Source: Corbicula japonica (Eukaryota > Mollusca > Bivalvia > Venerida > Cyrenidae). Taken from it: 64,000 nt of DNA. Below the pieces are notes generated by a model. It was not told where the DNA came from, searched no databases, and saw only the letters and a list, made by a program, of their open reading frames with translations. The position numbers were made by a program, and so were the translations under genes. Below are positions 11,636 through 22,255 of this stretch, one piece after another (positions within the stretch are counted from its first letter, which is position 1; each line of letters starts with the position of its first letter). The stretch covers positions 372,001 to 436,000 of the forward strand of contig JAZAYU010000201.1 of NCBI GenBank assembly GCA_038501625.1, in the 5' to 3' direction.

Positions 11636-13273
11636 ATGCTCCCCCCGAAATTCGGGGGAGCATATAGTTGTCGCTTTGTCCGTCCGTCCGTCCCGTTCGT
11701 CCGTCCGTTCGTCCGTCCGTCATAATATTGTCCGGACAATTACACAAAAACTATGAGAGGTATCAAGACTAAACTTCATAGGTAGTTAGATCTCGTTGAG
11801 GAGCAGTGCAGTGCACAAGAACTATAACTCTTGCTTTATTCATTTTTGAGTTATTGCCCTTTGAAATTTCTCATACTTACTTTTTGTCCGGGGCATATCT
11901 CCCAAAGTCTAAGAGTTATGAAGTTGAAACTTCATAAGTAGATAGATCTCAATGAGGAGCAGTGCAGTGCACAAGAACCATAACTCTTGCTTTATTCATT
12001 TTTGAGTTATTGCCCTTTGAAATTTCTCATACTTACTTTTTGTCCGGGGCATATCTCACAAAGTATAAGAGTTATGAAGTTGAAACTTCATAAGTAGATA
12101 GATCTCAATGAGGAGCAGTGCAGTGCACAAGAACCATAACTCTTGCTTTATTCATTTTTGAGTTATTGCCCTTTGAAATTTCTCATACTTACTTTTTGTC
12201 CGGGGCATATTTCACAAAGTATAAGAGTTATGAAGTTGAAACTTCATAAGTAGATAGATCTCAATGAGGAGCAGTGCAGTGCATAAGAACCATAACTCTT
12301 GCTTTATTCATTTTTGAGTTATTGCCCTTTCAAATTTCTCATACTTACTTTTTGTCTGGGGCATATCCCACAAAGTATAAGAGTTATGAAGTTGAACCTT
12401 CATAACTAGATAGATCTCAGGGAGGAGCAGTGCAGTGCACAAGAACCATAACTCTTGCTTTATTCATTTTTGAGTTATTGCCCTTTGAAATTTTTCATAC
12501 TTCCTTTTTGTCCGGGGCATATCTCACAAAGTATAAGAGTTATGAAGTTTCAGATCTCAATGATGAGCAGTGCAGTGCATAAGAACCATAACTCTTGCTT
12601 TTATTGATTTTTGATTTATTGCCCTTTGAAATTTCTCTTACTTATTTTTTGTCCAGGGCATATCACACAAAGTATAAGAGTTATGAACTTGAAACTTCAT
12701 AAGTAGAATGAATTCGTTGAGGAGCAGTGCAGCACACAAGAACCATAACTCTTGCTTTATTCATTATAGAGTTAATGCCCTTTGAAATTTACCATACTTA
12801 CTTTTTGTCCGGGGCATATCTCACAAAGTATAAGAGTTAGGAAGTTGAAACTTCATAAGTAGATAGATCTCAATGAGGAGCAGTGCAGTGCACAAGAACC
12901 ATAAATCTTGCTTTATTGATTTTTTATTTATTTCCCTTTGAAATTTCTCTTACTTAGTTTTATCTGGTGCATATCTCACAAAGTATAAAAGTTTCTGAAC
13001 TTGAAACTTCATAAGTAGAATGATCTCAATGCGGAGCAGTGCAATGCACAAGAACCATAACTCTTGCTTTATTCATTTTTGAGTTAGTGCCCTTTGAAAT
13101 TTCTCATTTTTTTTGTCTTATTTTTGTACAATATTGTAAAATGCTTTCTGTTTGAATCGTAAAGGAAACTTTCAAATACAATATCTTTCTTACAAATTCT
13201 TCCTGTTCTAACAAAAAAGTATTTGTGACAAAGCGGCGTTGGGGAGCATAACCCGTCTCTGACGGCTCTTGTC
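11636..13273 (+). mobile_element. Helentron/pearl-like composite element 1 (156-bp core)
   Basis: It begins with a 28-base near-palindrome, ATGCTCCCCCCGAAATTCGG onward (11636-11663). A TCCG microsatellite (about 11680-11720) and about nine 156-bp tandem units follow. GGGGAGCAT (13241-13249) then forms the inverted partner of the left end. The element closes with a hairpin CCGTC-TCT-GACGG (13253-13265) and CTCTTGTC. An asymmetric terminal inverted repeat, microsatellite, tandem core and 3' hairpin is the architecture known for Helentron-associated non-autonomous elements and bivalve pearl elements. No Rep/helicase protein is encoded. Orientation is taken from the 3' hairpin. The exact borders and the class are inference; the repeat structure is directly visible. 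Confidence 0.75.
11740..13112 (+). repeat. 156-bp tandem core of composite element 1
   Basis: The landmark TAACTCTTGCTTTATTCATT recurs at 11825, 11981, 12137, 12293, 12449, 12589, 12746, 12902 and 13058. The spacing is 156 bp except for one unit shortened to 140 and one of 157. Units become more diverged toward the right. No long frame runs through them. Confidence 0.9.
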
Positions 13274-13632
13274 ATTTTTGGAAACGATATGGATTATATA
13301 TTATTAGTAAATACTCAGTATTACAATTATTTACAATATTAATAGTTTGGCGGTCAACGTGATAATGACCCTGTTCAACAAAGAGGACAACAAATATTTT
13401 AACAAAAAGTAAAAACAAAACAGTAAAGAAAACTACAAACATTACAATATAATATTTTGATAATATTAAATAATATGTACAGTATATAGAAGTTTGAGAG
13501 TGTTTGTTTTAGCCCAGAAGTTGTTTTTACAATGCTCTTTAATCATGTTTTTCGTTGTTTAAACCCAAATAAAATATTTCATTTCATCTTACATTCAAAT
13601 TCTGGTTTTTCTAGTTTCTGAGATATTATATG

Positions 13633-13938
13633 TTATAAGTTGATAAATTTTGTGAAAATTATTGCATTTGGGTAAGTTAAAAGTGTTATCTGCCAACAGT
13701 GGAATAAAAATGTTTTGTAGTGATTTAATTTATCACATAAAAGTGTGAATTTAAATTTACAAGAATCCTTGTCAAAATTGTGTGTTTGTAAAATAATAAG
13801 TGTGTTGAAATATTCTGAAATTTTGGATTTAAATAAAAGGAAGAAATGAATATTTGTAGTGGAACATACATGTAGCATTATAACACGGATAATTTCACAT
13901 ACAGTAAGTACTTGCCTTGTTATAAAATATTTCAACAC
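13633..13938 (-). pseudogene. Possible decayed LINE C-terminal segment
   Basis: A 101-residue minus-strand frame contains VCEII, then IHFFLLFKSKISEYFNTLI, then CKFKFTLLCDKLNHYKTF. The order cysteine pair, His-Phe-Leu-Leu, Tyr, then Lys-Phe-x-x-Leu resembles the zinc-knuckle-like tail of non-LTR retrotransposon ORF2 proteins, and compares with the clearer LINE tail at 17980-18814. The second cysteine of each pair is not convincing and no reverse-transcriptase part adjoins. It may equally be chance in AT-rich DNA. Confidence 0.3.
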
Positions 13939-14896
13939 TTAACAGAGATATAACTTGATCTTTGTAGTACTATAATTATCATTCGTGTTGTATCAGATTA
14001 CATTATTTGTATTTATTACTTGTGGAGAAGTAAACAACAACAACAAAAACAACAAGAACATTGGTGAACATAATATACATGTATCTTATCAATGAACATT
14101 AAAGAGAGGGTACTTTTAATTGGATAAATTATATATGTATAAATATATGGTCAGCCTTGCCCGAATGCTTAATGCAAGACAACCATTTCACAAATGTTTT
14201 AACCCTTGTGATAATAAGGGCACACACATAGTTAACCCAATATAACCATATCCTTTCCACGACCATAATGTATTTAAACGTGACAAAATTTTGACTTCCC
14301 AAAACCCGACCCTGTTTTACGGGAAGACGCCCGAAACGTATAAAAAAATTGCTTTTCAAAACCCGACCCTGTTTTTTCGTCAGAAACCCGTCGATTTATT
14401 TTTCATTTTAAAAAAAGTCCTTACTTTGGTGGCTATTTAAAAGAACGCAGAATCATTGATCGGTATTTTAAAACTATTAGTCCTTTGAATGCATCGCATA
14501 TTTTCTCTCAAATATAATTTAGTAAGAAATTGAATACGTTTGACCTAGATAATCTGATAAGAAAATTAGTTATTTTAAAAAGTTCAATTTTAAGGAAAAA
14601 AATCTAATTACATGTGTTGCTGTTTCTTCATCTTCCATTGTCAAAATAAAAAAGTTGCTCCAAAACAGTTATTGAATTTCATTATTTAAAAAAAATCCTA
14701 TGTCTACCTAGTAATTACTTAAAAATGACATTTTTTGCAATGGCATAAAAATTAATTACTGTTAGATTAATTAATTTACGGAATTTTACGTTACAGTCTT
14801 CCTGCGATAAACCGAATTTTTCACCAATTACGTAAAAGAGCGTTGAAATTACGGACTTTAACGCACTATTCTTGATATGCATTTTTCCACCTTTTT
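13939..14896. other. Non-coding; holds one arm of a diverged inverted pair
   Basis: Mostly AT-rich. The segment 14230-14345 (ATATCCTTTCCACGACC, then GTATTTAAACGTGACA, then GACGCCCGAAACGTAT) resembles the reverse complement of 17571-17690. A CAAAACCCGACCCTGTTTT motif also occurs twice here (14295-14315 and 14356-14375). Confidence 0.4.
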
Positions 14897-17361
14897 AGCT
14901 CACCTGAGCACGAAGTGCTCATGGTGAGCTTTTGTGATCGCCTGATGTCCGTCGTCCGTCCATCGTCAACTTTTTCTTCAAACGACTTCTTCTCTGAAAC
15001 GGCTTGGCCAATTTTGACGAAACTTGCCACAGATGTTCCTTGCATGAAGCTCTTCCAAAGTTGTTCAAAGAAATCAATTCCATGCAGAACTCGGTTACCA
15101 TGGCAACCGAAAGGAAAAACTTTAAAAATCTTCTTGTCTGAAACCACAAGGCCTAGAGCTTAGGTATTTGGCATTTAGCATCCTCTAGTGGAACTCTACA
15201 AAGTTTGTTCAAATTATTTCCCTGGGGTCAAAATTGGCCCCGCCCCAGGGGTCACTTCATTTTACATAGACTTATATAGGAAAAGCTTTAAAAATCTTCT
15301 TGTCTGAAACCACAAGGCCTAGAGCTTAGATATTTGGCATTTAGCATCCTCTAGTGGAACTCTACAAAGATTGTTCAAATGATTTCCCTGGGGTCAAAAT
15401 TGGCCCCGCCCCAGGGGTCACTTCATTTTACATAGACTTATATAGGCAAAATTTTAAAAATCTTCTTGTCTGAAACCACAAGGCCTAGAGCTTAGATATT
15501 TGGCATTTAGCATCCTCTAGTGGAACTCTACAAAGATTGTTCAAATTATTCCCCAGGGGTCAAAATTGGCCCCGCCCCAGGGGTCACTTCATTTTGCATA
15601 GACATATATAGGTAAAACTTTTAAAATCTTCTTGTCTGAAACCACAAGGCCTAGAGCTTAGATATTTGGCATTTTGAAACCTCTAGTGGAACTCTACAAA
15701 GATTGTTCAAATTATTTCCCTGGGGTCAAAATTGGCCCCGCCCCAGGGGTCACTTCATTTTACATAGACTTATATAGGAAAAGCTTTAGAAATCTTCTTG
15801 TCTGAAACCACAAGGCCTAGAGCTTAGATATTTGGCATTTAGCACTCTCTAGTGGAACTCTACAAAGATTGTTCAAATTATTTCCCTGGGATCAAAATTG
15901 GCCCCGCCCCAGGGGTCACTTCATTTTACATAGACTTATATAGGCAAAATTTTAAAAATCTTCTTGTCTGAAACCACAAGGCCTAGAGCTTAGATATTTG
16001 GCATTTAGCATCCTCTAGTGGAACTCTACAAAGATTGTTCAAATTATTCCCCAGGGGTCAAAATTGGCCCCGCCCCAGGGGTCACTTCATTTTGCATAGA
16101 CTTATATAGGAAAAACTTTTAAAATCTTCTTGTCTGAAACCACAAGGCCTAGAGCTTAGATATTTGGCATTTTGAAACCTCTAGTGGAACTCTACAAAGA
16201 TTGTTCAAATTACCCTGGGGTCAAAATTGGCCCCGCCCCAGGGGTCACTTCATTTTGCATAGACTTATATAGGAAAAACTTTAAAAATCTTCTTGTCTGA
16301 AACTACAAGGCCTAGAGCTTAGATATTTGGCATTTAGCATCCTCTAGTGGAACTCTACAAACATTGTTCAAATTATTCCCCAGGGGTCTAAATTGGCACC
16401 ACCCCAGGGGTCACTTCATTTTATAAAGCCATGTATAGCAAAAAACTTTAAAAATCTTCTTGTCTGAAACCACAAGGCCTAGAGTTTAGATATTCGGCAT
16501 TTAGCACCCTCTAGTGGAACTTTACAATGATTGTTCAAATTATTTCCCTGGGGTCAAAATTGGCCCCTCCCCAGGGGTCACTTCATTTTACATAGACTTA
16601 TATAGGTAAAACTTAAAAAATCTTCTTGTCTGAAGCCACAAGGCCTAGAGCTTAGATATTTGGCATTTAGCATCCTCTAATGGAACTCTACAAAGATTGT
16701 TCAAATTATTTCCCTGGGGTCTAAATTGGCCCCGCCCCAGGGGTCACTTCATTTTATAAAGACTTGTATAGGAAAAACTTTAAAAATCTTCTTGTCTGAA
16801 ACCACAAGGCCTACGGCTTAGATATTTGGCATTTAGCATCCTCTAGTGGAACTCTACAAAGATTGTTCAAATTATTTCCCTGGGGTCAAAATTGGCCCCG
16901 CCCCAGGGGCCACTTCATTTTGCATAGAGTTATATAGGAAAAACTTTAAAAATCTCCTTGTCTGAAACCACAAGGCCTAGAGCTTAGATATTTGGCATTT
17001 AGCACTCTCTAGTGGAACTCTACAAAGATTGTTCAAATTATTTCCCTGGGGTCAAAATTGGCCCCGCCCCAGGGGTCACTTCATTTTATATAGACTTGTA
17101 TAGGCAAAACTTTAAAAATCTTCTTGTCTGAAACCACAAGGCCTAGAGCTTAGATATTTGGCATTTAGCATCCTCTATTGGAACTCTACAAAGATTGTTC
17201 AAATTATTTTCCTGGGGTCAAAATTGGCCCCGCCCCAGGGGTCACTTCATTTTACATAGACTTGTATAGGCAAAACTTTAAAAATCCTCTTGTCTGAAAC
17301 CACAAGCAGAGAGTACTTTTGTACTCAGGTGAGCGATATAGGGCCATCATGGCCCTCTTGT
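14897..17361 (+). mobile_element. Helentron/pearl-like composite element 2 (166-bp core)
   Basis: The left end is an imperfect hairpin: AGCTCACCTGAGCAC, loop GAA, then GTGCTCATGGTGAGCT (14897-14930). GTCCGTCGTCCGTCC follows, then a 100-base unique part, then about thirteen 166-bp units. At the right, GTACTCAGGTGAGCGATA (17322-17339) is the inverted partner of the left end. A hairpin GGGCCATCATGGCCC (17341-17355) and TCTTGT complete it. The end formula (hairpin then CTCTTGT) is shared with element 1 although the cores are unrelated. I recall sequences like this from many molluscan genomes. It is non-autonomous; the overlapping frames of 76-93 residues near 14866-15163 are artefacts. Confidence 0.8.
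15123..17297 (+). repeat. 166-bp tandem core of composite element 2
   Basis: The landmark TTCTTGTCTGAAACCACAAG occurs 14 times at 166-bp spacing (15131, 15297, 15463, 15629, 15795, 15961 and so on to 17287), with single units of 163 and 167. Each unit also carries a short inverted repeat around the near-palindromic GGGGTCAAAATTGGCCCC. The units are much more uniform than those of element 1, which suggests a younger or better homogenised core. Confidence 0.9.
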
Positions 17362-17979
17362 TTACAGAAGAAAGACCGTAACGTTGGATAAAGTGTTTTA
17401 CACGGGTCTCTTACCATGTTGAAAATTCCTAATTTCTTTAAAAGGTAGAATACCGGTAACGGACAAAAGCGTATATGCTTTATTCAAACATACACTTTTC
17501 AACGGGCATTAAAATAAAATTTATGCAGATTTACATTATGGTTTTTAAAATCGTGAAAAAAGCACACATTTAAATATGTTTCGGGCGACCTCCAGTAAAC
17601 ATTGTCACATTTAAATACGTTACGGACGTCCATCCGGAAAACCGGGTCGGGCGCGGAAAGGATATACACGTTTTGTGTGTTGGCAAATATAAATGTTGTA
17701 CATGATTGGCCTTTTTCTCTTTTTCTTAAATAAAAGAAAAGAGTTAAAAAACAAACAACAGCATCAAGAACACCATTTAGCAAAAAGTTTACAATGGCAG
17801 CAGAGTGTAAGGAAAATTATACTAGTAAGAAACAGGCTACCGCATAAGAGTATTGGTAATAAACAAAAAGAGAAAAAACAATGTTAACGTATTTGATCAT
17901 TAAGAATAGTACCCTATTAAAATTTTAGTGAAACTTTTGGGACTTTTTTAACATTTGAGTTTAATTCGGTTTTGAACAC
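17362..17979. other. Non-coding; second arm of a diverged inverted pair
   Basis: 17571-17690, read on the minus strand, matches 14230-14345 in order (TATATCCTTTCCGCG, GTATTTAAATGTGACA, GTCGCCCGAAACATAT). The 94-residue minus frame at 17499-17783 has no recognisable features. The left part of the broken LINE's 3' untranslated region probably also lies here. Confidence 0.4.
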
Positions 17980-18814
17980 AGGTAATGTTTTGAAATGATT
18001 TATGATTATTTCAACAAACTTTGCCAAGTTAGTTAATTCTTTCTTATTTGTGGAGTTAAATAGTTGACTAAATTTTAATGTGTTTGTTCGTTTGTAATAA
18101 TATGTTTTAATAAGGCTTTTTCGGTCTTATTCAAAATGATTAAATTCCAGTACAAAGTGTATTTGGTCACCAATAGAAGAGTTATTCTGGCAGTATGGAC
18201 ATATTCTGTTATATAATGGTGGGTTGTGCCACCTGTAGTATGGACATATTCTGTTATATAAAGGTGGGTTGTGCCACCTGTAGTATGGACATATTCTGTT
18301 ATATAATGGTGGGTTGTGCCACCTGTAGTATGGACATATTCTGTTATATAAAGGTGGGTTGTGCCACCTGCCGACTTCAATGTGTAATCTATGATTTCTT
18401 GTTCTGAATTTGGTTAGTATTCTACTATAGTGATTTGAAAGGACTTGGAAGTATTGATTTAAGTTCAGTTTTTATCAATCTATAATTTATGCTACTTGAT
18501 GATTAATTTGGACTGAGTCATTCCATGTTTGAAAATACTGGTCTTAAATTTTTTGTAGTATGTTAGAATGTATGAATGTTAGACTAAACCATTTTTTGTT
18601 TATGGTTGTTTTTAAGCCATACATTACTCTGAATTATGCTTCTGATATAAACCAGCATGAATGTAGTAAACCTTGGGTTTGTAGTGATAGTATAACTGAG
18701 TAGATTTGATTTGATTATTTATTTTGGGTTTGATCCGATACTCTGCTCCAAAAGGATATCGTTCTAATTTTTGCTTCTTCTTGTAAAGGTATTATTCCAA
18801 ATTCTCCATATATC
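17980..18814 (-). pseudogene. Broken non-LTR retrotransposon (LINE) ORF2 C-terminus
   Basis: Read on the minus strand, conceptual translation with a few stops and shifts gives, in order: IYGEFGIIPL, ISFWSRVSD, QYFQTWNDSV, QYFQVLSNHYSRILTKFR, TRNHRLHIEVGRW, RICPYCQNN and IHFVLEFNHFE. This is the usual tail of LINE ORF2 proteins after the reverse transcriptase: a conserved 'YGELG...FW' block, 'LTKFRTRNHRLPIEVGRW', and a CPYC...H-F...C/F-x4 knuckle whose last Cys is now Phe. It is a dead copy. Its upstream part lies at 20493-20832, separated by an insertion. The knuckle-coding segment has been multiplied in tandem. Confidence 0.8.
18192..18371 (-). repeat. Four tandem 45-bp copies inside the LINE tail
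   Basis: TATGGACATATTCTGTTATA recurs at 18194, 18239, 18284 and 18329. In the LINE frame on the minus strand each unit encodes RWHNPPLYNRICPY plus one residue. At 15 codons per unit the expansion stays in frame. Units alternate A/T at one position (copies 1 and 3 alike, copies 2 and 4 alike), so it probably grew as a two-unit step. Confidence 0.9.
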
Positions 18815-20492
18815 TGCAACCGTGCAAAAAAGGATGTTGGGGGTTCCCAATTCTTTCTTGGGTTTCACAAATTGTCTCGTCTCAACATCACCTGCCGGTG
18901 CTAAGGGTCCATCCCTGGCATTCCGCGCCAAGGATGTAGGATGGGGGAAATTAGCAGAAAATTGCTAATTTAAAAGAGAGTTCTCCACCACTGACAATTT
19001 TAGCCAGAAAGATAAAATATTTTATTAGAGTCCAGTAATACAAAACACTATTTTCTTCTGAATATATTTCGTTTAATTTCCATCACCACTATAACTCATA
19101 TTTACTATGTTATATAAAACGTTTATGTAATTTTCAGTCACCAAATAGCTACATTCTGTTTATCTTTCAATTTCCATATAAAATTGAAGTAATCACTTCT
19201 AATGCTTTTTTCAAGACTGTCTAAATTATTTAAAATTATACTATATTAAAATTAAGGTTTTCTTTAACAACCAATGAAACAAAAAAACTAATTAAACTTT
19301 TAACCAATAAAATTCTATGTAACAAATATGCAAATTACAAAAACCCTAAAATCATAATATCAAGCTGTCAATCATTCTGAGCCAGACCATCGGCTAGAGC
19401 AGACGTGTTTGGGCGCGCTCGTCGGAATCCAGGTCACAGGGAGACGGTTGTCAATCAGTTTGTTCGCTGCAGAGTCGCAAGACAACACGGGGGACAAGGC
19501 AGTCCTGATTGGGAGCTGGAGCCGGACAAGTGTGACCTGTGGCCCTCAAAAGAGCCGTTTTCGGGTTTTTGAACAGACATCGATGGGGGATTCCTCTCCC
19601 CCTACCCGCCGTCATTCGATCATCGCTCACAGATTCTTCATCGACGAAGTGGACTGCTTTTTAACCTACAGATTTTAAACTTCTTCAGCTAGTATGGCCA
19701 CAGGCGGGAGGAAGGTTCGTCGATGTTGTCTTGACTATTTGGGACTGATATGATGTTGTGTGTTCGTGAGCTGGACGTTTGCGGAGACGGGGAGAGGGAC
19801 CCTCCCATCGACCAAGGAGAAGACCCGCGACGGATAGATATAGACAACGCACACAAGCCAGAGATCCAGGTCATGACAACTAGGTCAACAGACAAAGGAA
19901 GGTTACTAAATATAGTAACTCACAGCTAATCAATAGATTTCCACTACATCAACCAATAGACAACAACTTCGCAGATTTCACCACTAGACTTCTAACTTCA
20001 AGACATCACCACAAAAGACATCAAGACAAAACATCTACATAGACACCATCAAAGAACTACAAAGAAGAAAGAAGAGAAGACATTAATTCTAGACAGACGC
20101 CCATATGGCTTGCCGAAGGGCGTCTTAAAACAAACCTAAACACACACACATATCAAGCTGTGGCTTGACACTTATCAATTATTTATCTAATACCTTGTTT
20201 ATCTGTCAACTTAGAGTCAAGCTGATTATATCATAAATGTGCCTAAAAGGAAATTTCTTTGTTTCTTAACTTCAATAAATTCTAAGGAGATCAATTATTT
20301 AGTCTGCAAATATATCAAATACCTGCATGCAATAAAATTGTCAAACAAATATGACAAACACAAGTCTACACCAAAAACATTTAGAAAATATTATGAACAC
20401 TAAATTTATTAAATTTTCATTTGTTTAACTTTTAAGTTTCTATTAATTTTATTATTTACTAACAAGTGGGGTCCACTTTTAAAGGGTGGCAA
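18815..20492. mobile_element. 1.68 kb insertion splitting the LINE
   Basis: The LINE protein frame stops at IYGEFG (minus, left piece) and resumes at STPSHMI (right piece). The undisturbed order in the family is about 'STxNYMIYGEL', so the interval is inserted. ATC is present at both edges (18812-18814 and 20493-20495) and would be a 3-bp target duplication. The insert begins TGCAACCGTGC and ends AAAGGGTGGCAA, a weak inverted match. It contains an unusually GC-rich block (about 19380-19900), an 89-residue plus frame and a 68-residue minus frame that I do not recognise, and a hairpin at 20095-20125. The element class is unknown. Confidence 0.6.
20095..20125. other. Stem-loop in the inserted segment
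   Basis: AGACGCCC and GGGCGTCT form an 8-bp perfect stem with a 15-base loop, followed by TAAAAC. It could be a 3' structural signal of the inserted element. Function is not known. Confidence 0.5.
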
Positions 20493-20832
20493 ATCATATG
20501 AGAAGGTGTCGACTTTTTTAAATGAAGTTTATTTTTGAAAAATTAAGCTGAACTTTTTCTTGAATGTATAGATTGGCAAAGCCCCATAATTCACTGCCGT
20601 AAAGTAGAATAGGTTTAATAGTTTTTGAGAATAACTGGACTTGAATATCATATGGTAAATCTAGCGCTCGTATTTTTTTGAGAAGCATAAACATTGCTTT
20701 ATTTGCTTGACTTGCTATATGGATTGGCTTTCAATAGTTTCCAATTCTTGATGTATATATCTTGAGGTATATGCCCAGGTCTTTATATTGGTTTACAATT
20801 TCTAAAATTTCTCCATTATATGTAAAATTTAC
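20493..20832 (-). pseudogene. Broken LINE reverse-transcriptase thumb region
   Basis: Minus-strand translation gives NFTYNGEILEIVNQYKDLGI, then a stop, then ASQANKAMFMLLKKIRALDL, PYDIQVQLFSKTIKPILLYG, SELWGF and EKVQLNFSKINF. 'YKDLGI', 'LLKKIR', 'PILLYGSE.WG' and 'EK.QL.F.K' are hallmark blocks of the region just after the catalytic domain in CR1/Jockey-type LINEs. The catalytic FADD part is missing, so the copy is 5'-truncated. One in-frame stop lies after 'SRIGNY'. It continues in the piece at 17980-18814 once the insertion is removed. Confidence 0.85.
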
Positions 20833-20840
20833 ATTATAAT

Positions 20841-20910
20841 TTTGTTATATCCCCATATTGTACATGTAAATTACCTGGGAGAAATAATAGATGTGTTCTG
20901 TTCTGTTCTG
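20841..20910 (+). repeat. LINE 3'-end-like segment with (TTCTG)n tail, plus strand
   Basis: TTACCTGGGAGAAATAATAG is followed by three TTCTG units. From memory this resembles the 3' end of molluscan LINEs, where a short microsatellite replaces poly(A). It faces the opposite way to the LINE body on its left, as expected from a twin-primed insertion. Confidence 0.5.
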
Positions 20911-21328
20911 CTAAAACAACAATATACTTGAAATGTGAATAACATTAATTTTATTAAAATCAAGTTATATTTTTGAGGAAATTAATTAATTTTAAATGAC
21001 ACAGGACATTCTAAATTACAATGAAATTACACCCACACATAGTATTACATGCCTTTTGCAATATACATACATAATTAATCAATTATTCAAATAAACTATG
21101 AAATATAGAGGATATTTCTATCTTTCACTGGTAAAAAACAAATTTTCTTTTTATTTTATGGTTAAAATGGACAATTATCATGAATTATAATCTTTCAAGT
21201 TGTTTCTGAGAACATTCATTTTTGACAGAATCATTACTAGACAGATACCAAGTAGTCCCCTCTCAACCTCAATTAAGAAAAAGTTGTCCAGTACAACCGA
21301 TCTCAGCCTTTAACCAATTACTCCATAT
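20911..21328. other. Non-coding, nothing recognised
   Basis: AT-rich sequence with no repeat or exon-like feature that I could support. Confidence 0.4.
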
Positions 21329-21332
21329 TTAA

Positions 21333-21550
21333 GCCTTTCCTCTATATAATTATACACATTTTAATGTGTGTGCAACCAGTGTAGATCCAGATCAGTGGGC
21401 ACTTGCGTGACATCTGATCAAGATCTGCACTGGTCACATTAACCTAATGAATAAAAAAAGCAAACAGTGTAGATTCTGATAAGATGTGCCGGCTGATCCG
21501 GATATACACTGTCTGCCCATGCAATTAAAATGTGTCTATGGAGGAAAGGG
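21333..21550. mobile_element. Full-length TTAA MITE
   Basis: A 218-bp copy from GCCTTTCCTC (TTAA at 21329-21332) to GGAGGAAAGGG (TTAA at 21551-21554). The family's palindromic interior is complete. Confidence 0.8.
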
Positions 21551-21627
21551 TTAAGTGTTGTGATGATAGATAGATTTATTTCAACATAAATGTAAAAACA
21601 TGGAATAAAAAATATTAAAACACAGAA

Positions 21628-21821
21628 GCAATGTGTGCAACCAGATCCAGATTAGCAGACGCATCTGTTCTGGATCTGCACTAGGTGCATCTTATCCAGA
21701 AGTCAACTAATAAATCACAAAGCTAACAGTGTAGATACTGATAGGATGGCAGGGGTGTGCTGGCTGATCTGGATCTATACTTTTTGCCCATGTGATAAAG
21801 GCATATATATAAAGTAAAGGG
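21628..21821. mobile_element. TTAA MITE, left end eroded
   Basis: It shows the AGATCCAGATTAGCAGACGC and CTAACAGTGTAGATACTGAT blocks, a GTAAAGGG end and TTAA (21822-21825). The CCCTTT end is missing. Confidence 0.7.
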
Positions 21822-21825
21822 TTAA

Positions 21826-22204
21826 ATAAAAAAAAAACTGCAAACATTTTTTTTAATATGTACACTTGTCACAAATCTATTTTTGAGTTATTTTATTTTA
21901 TTAAGAAAAACATTTAGTCTGGGCATTGGTTCTCATTATTGGATGTATACAGTTGTATGTAATACTCTTCTCACTGCCATATTAAAAAGTATTTTTGTCA
22001 CAAATAATAACAAATAGATTTTGAACGAATATGACTTTCTGTGAATATAAATACAAGAATGGAATCAATTTCTTTCATTATGGTATGAAAACATTTGGAT
22101 TTTTTTGCAATTCCTCTGTACTTATTTCTTGTTGATCAGTTTTTTACGCTACATTTAAATGCAGTCTTTATAAGGATATTGAAAAAATTTTTTTTGAACT
22201 TCAG
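21826..22204. other. Non-coding; ends in a polypyrimidine tract and splice acceptor
   Basis: Mostly AT-rich without open frames. The last 20 bases are a T-rich tract ending GAACTTCAG, a good 3' splice site for the exon-like segment that follows. Confidence 0.4.
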
Positions 22205-22249
22205 ATGCAAAGTACTACCCAGAGAGACAGTCTTACAGGACAGACCCAA
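22205..22249 (+). CDS. Candidate internal 45-nt exon, plus strand
   Basis: The segment is preceded by a T-rich tract ending TTCAG and followed directly by GTAAGTAC, a near-perfect 5' splice site. Its length is a multiple of three and all three frames are open: MQSTTQRDSLTGQTQ in one, and AKYYPERQSYRTDP in another, which looks the more protein-like. No partner exon with matching phase was found nearby on this strand, so the gene it may belong to is unknown. The pair of strong sites at exon distance is the only evidence; chance is possible. Confidence 0.35.
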
Positions 22250-22255
22250 GTAAGT

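Noticed and set aside
11344..11756. Three overlapping plus frames with SFVRSFVHSFIHS-type runs
   Set aside because: They come from the TTCR and TCCG microsatellites; all frames give similar low-complexity peptides.
14866..15163. Overlapping plus and minus frames of 76-93 residues at the left of composite element 2
   Set aside because: They cover the terminal hairpin and microsatellite of the element, overlap one another on both strands and carry no domain signal.
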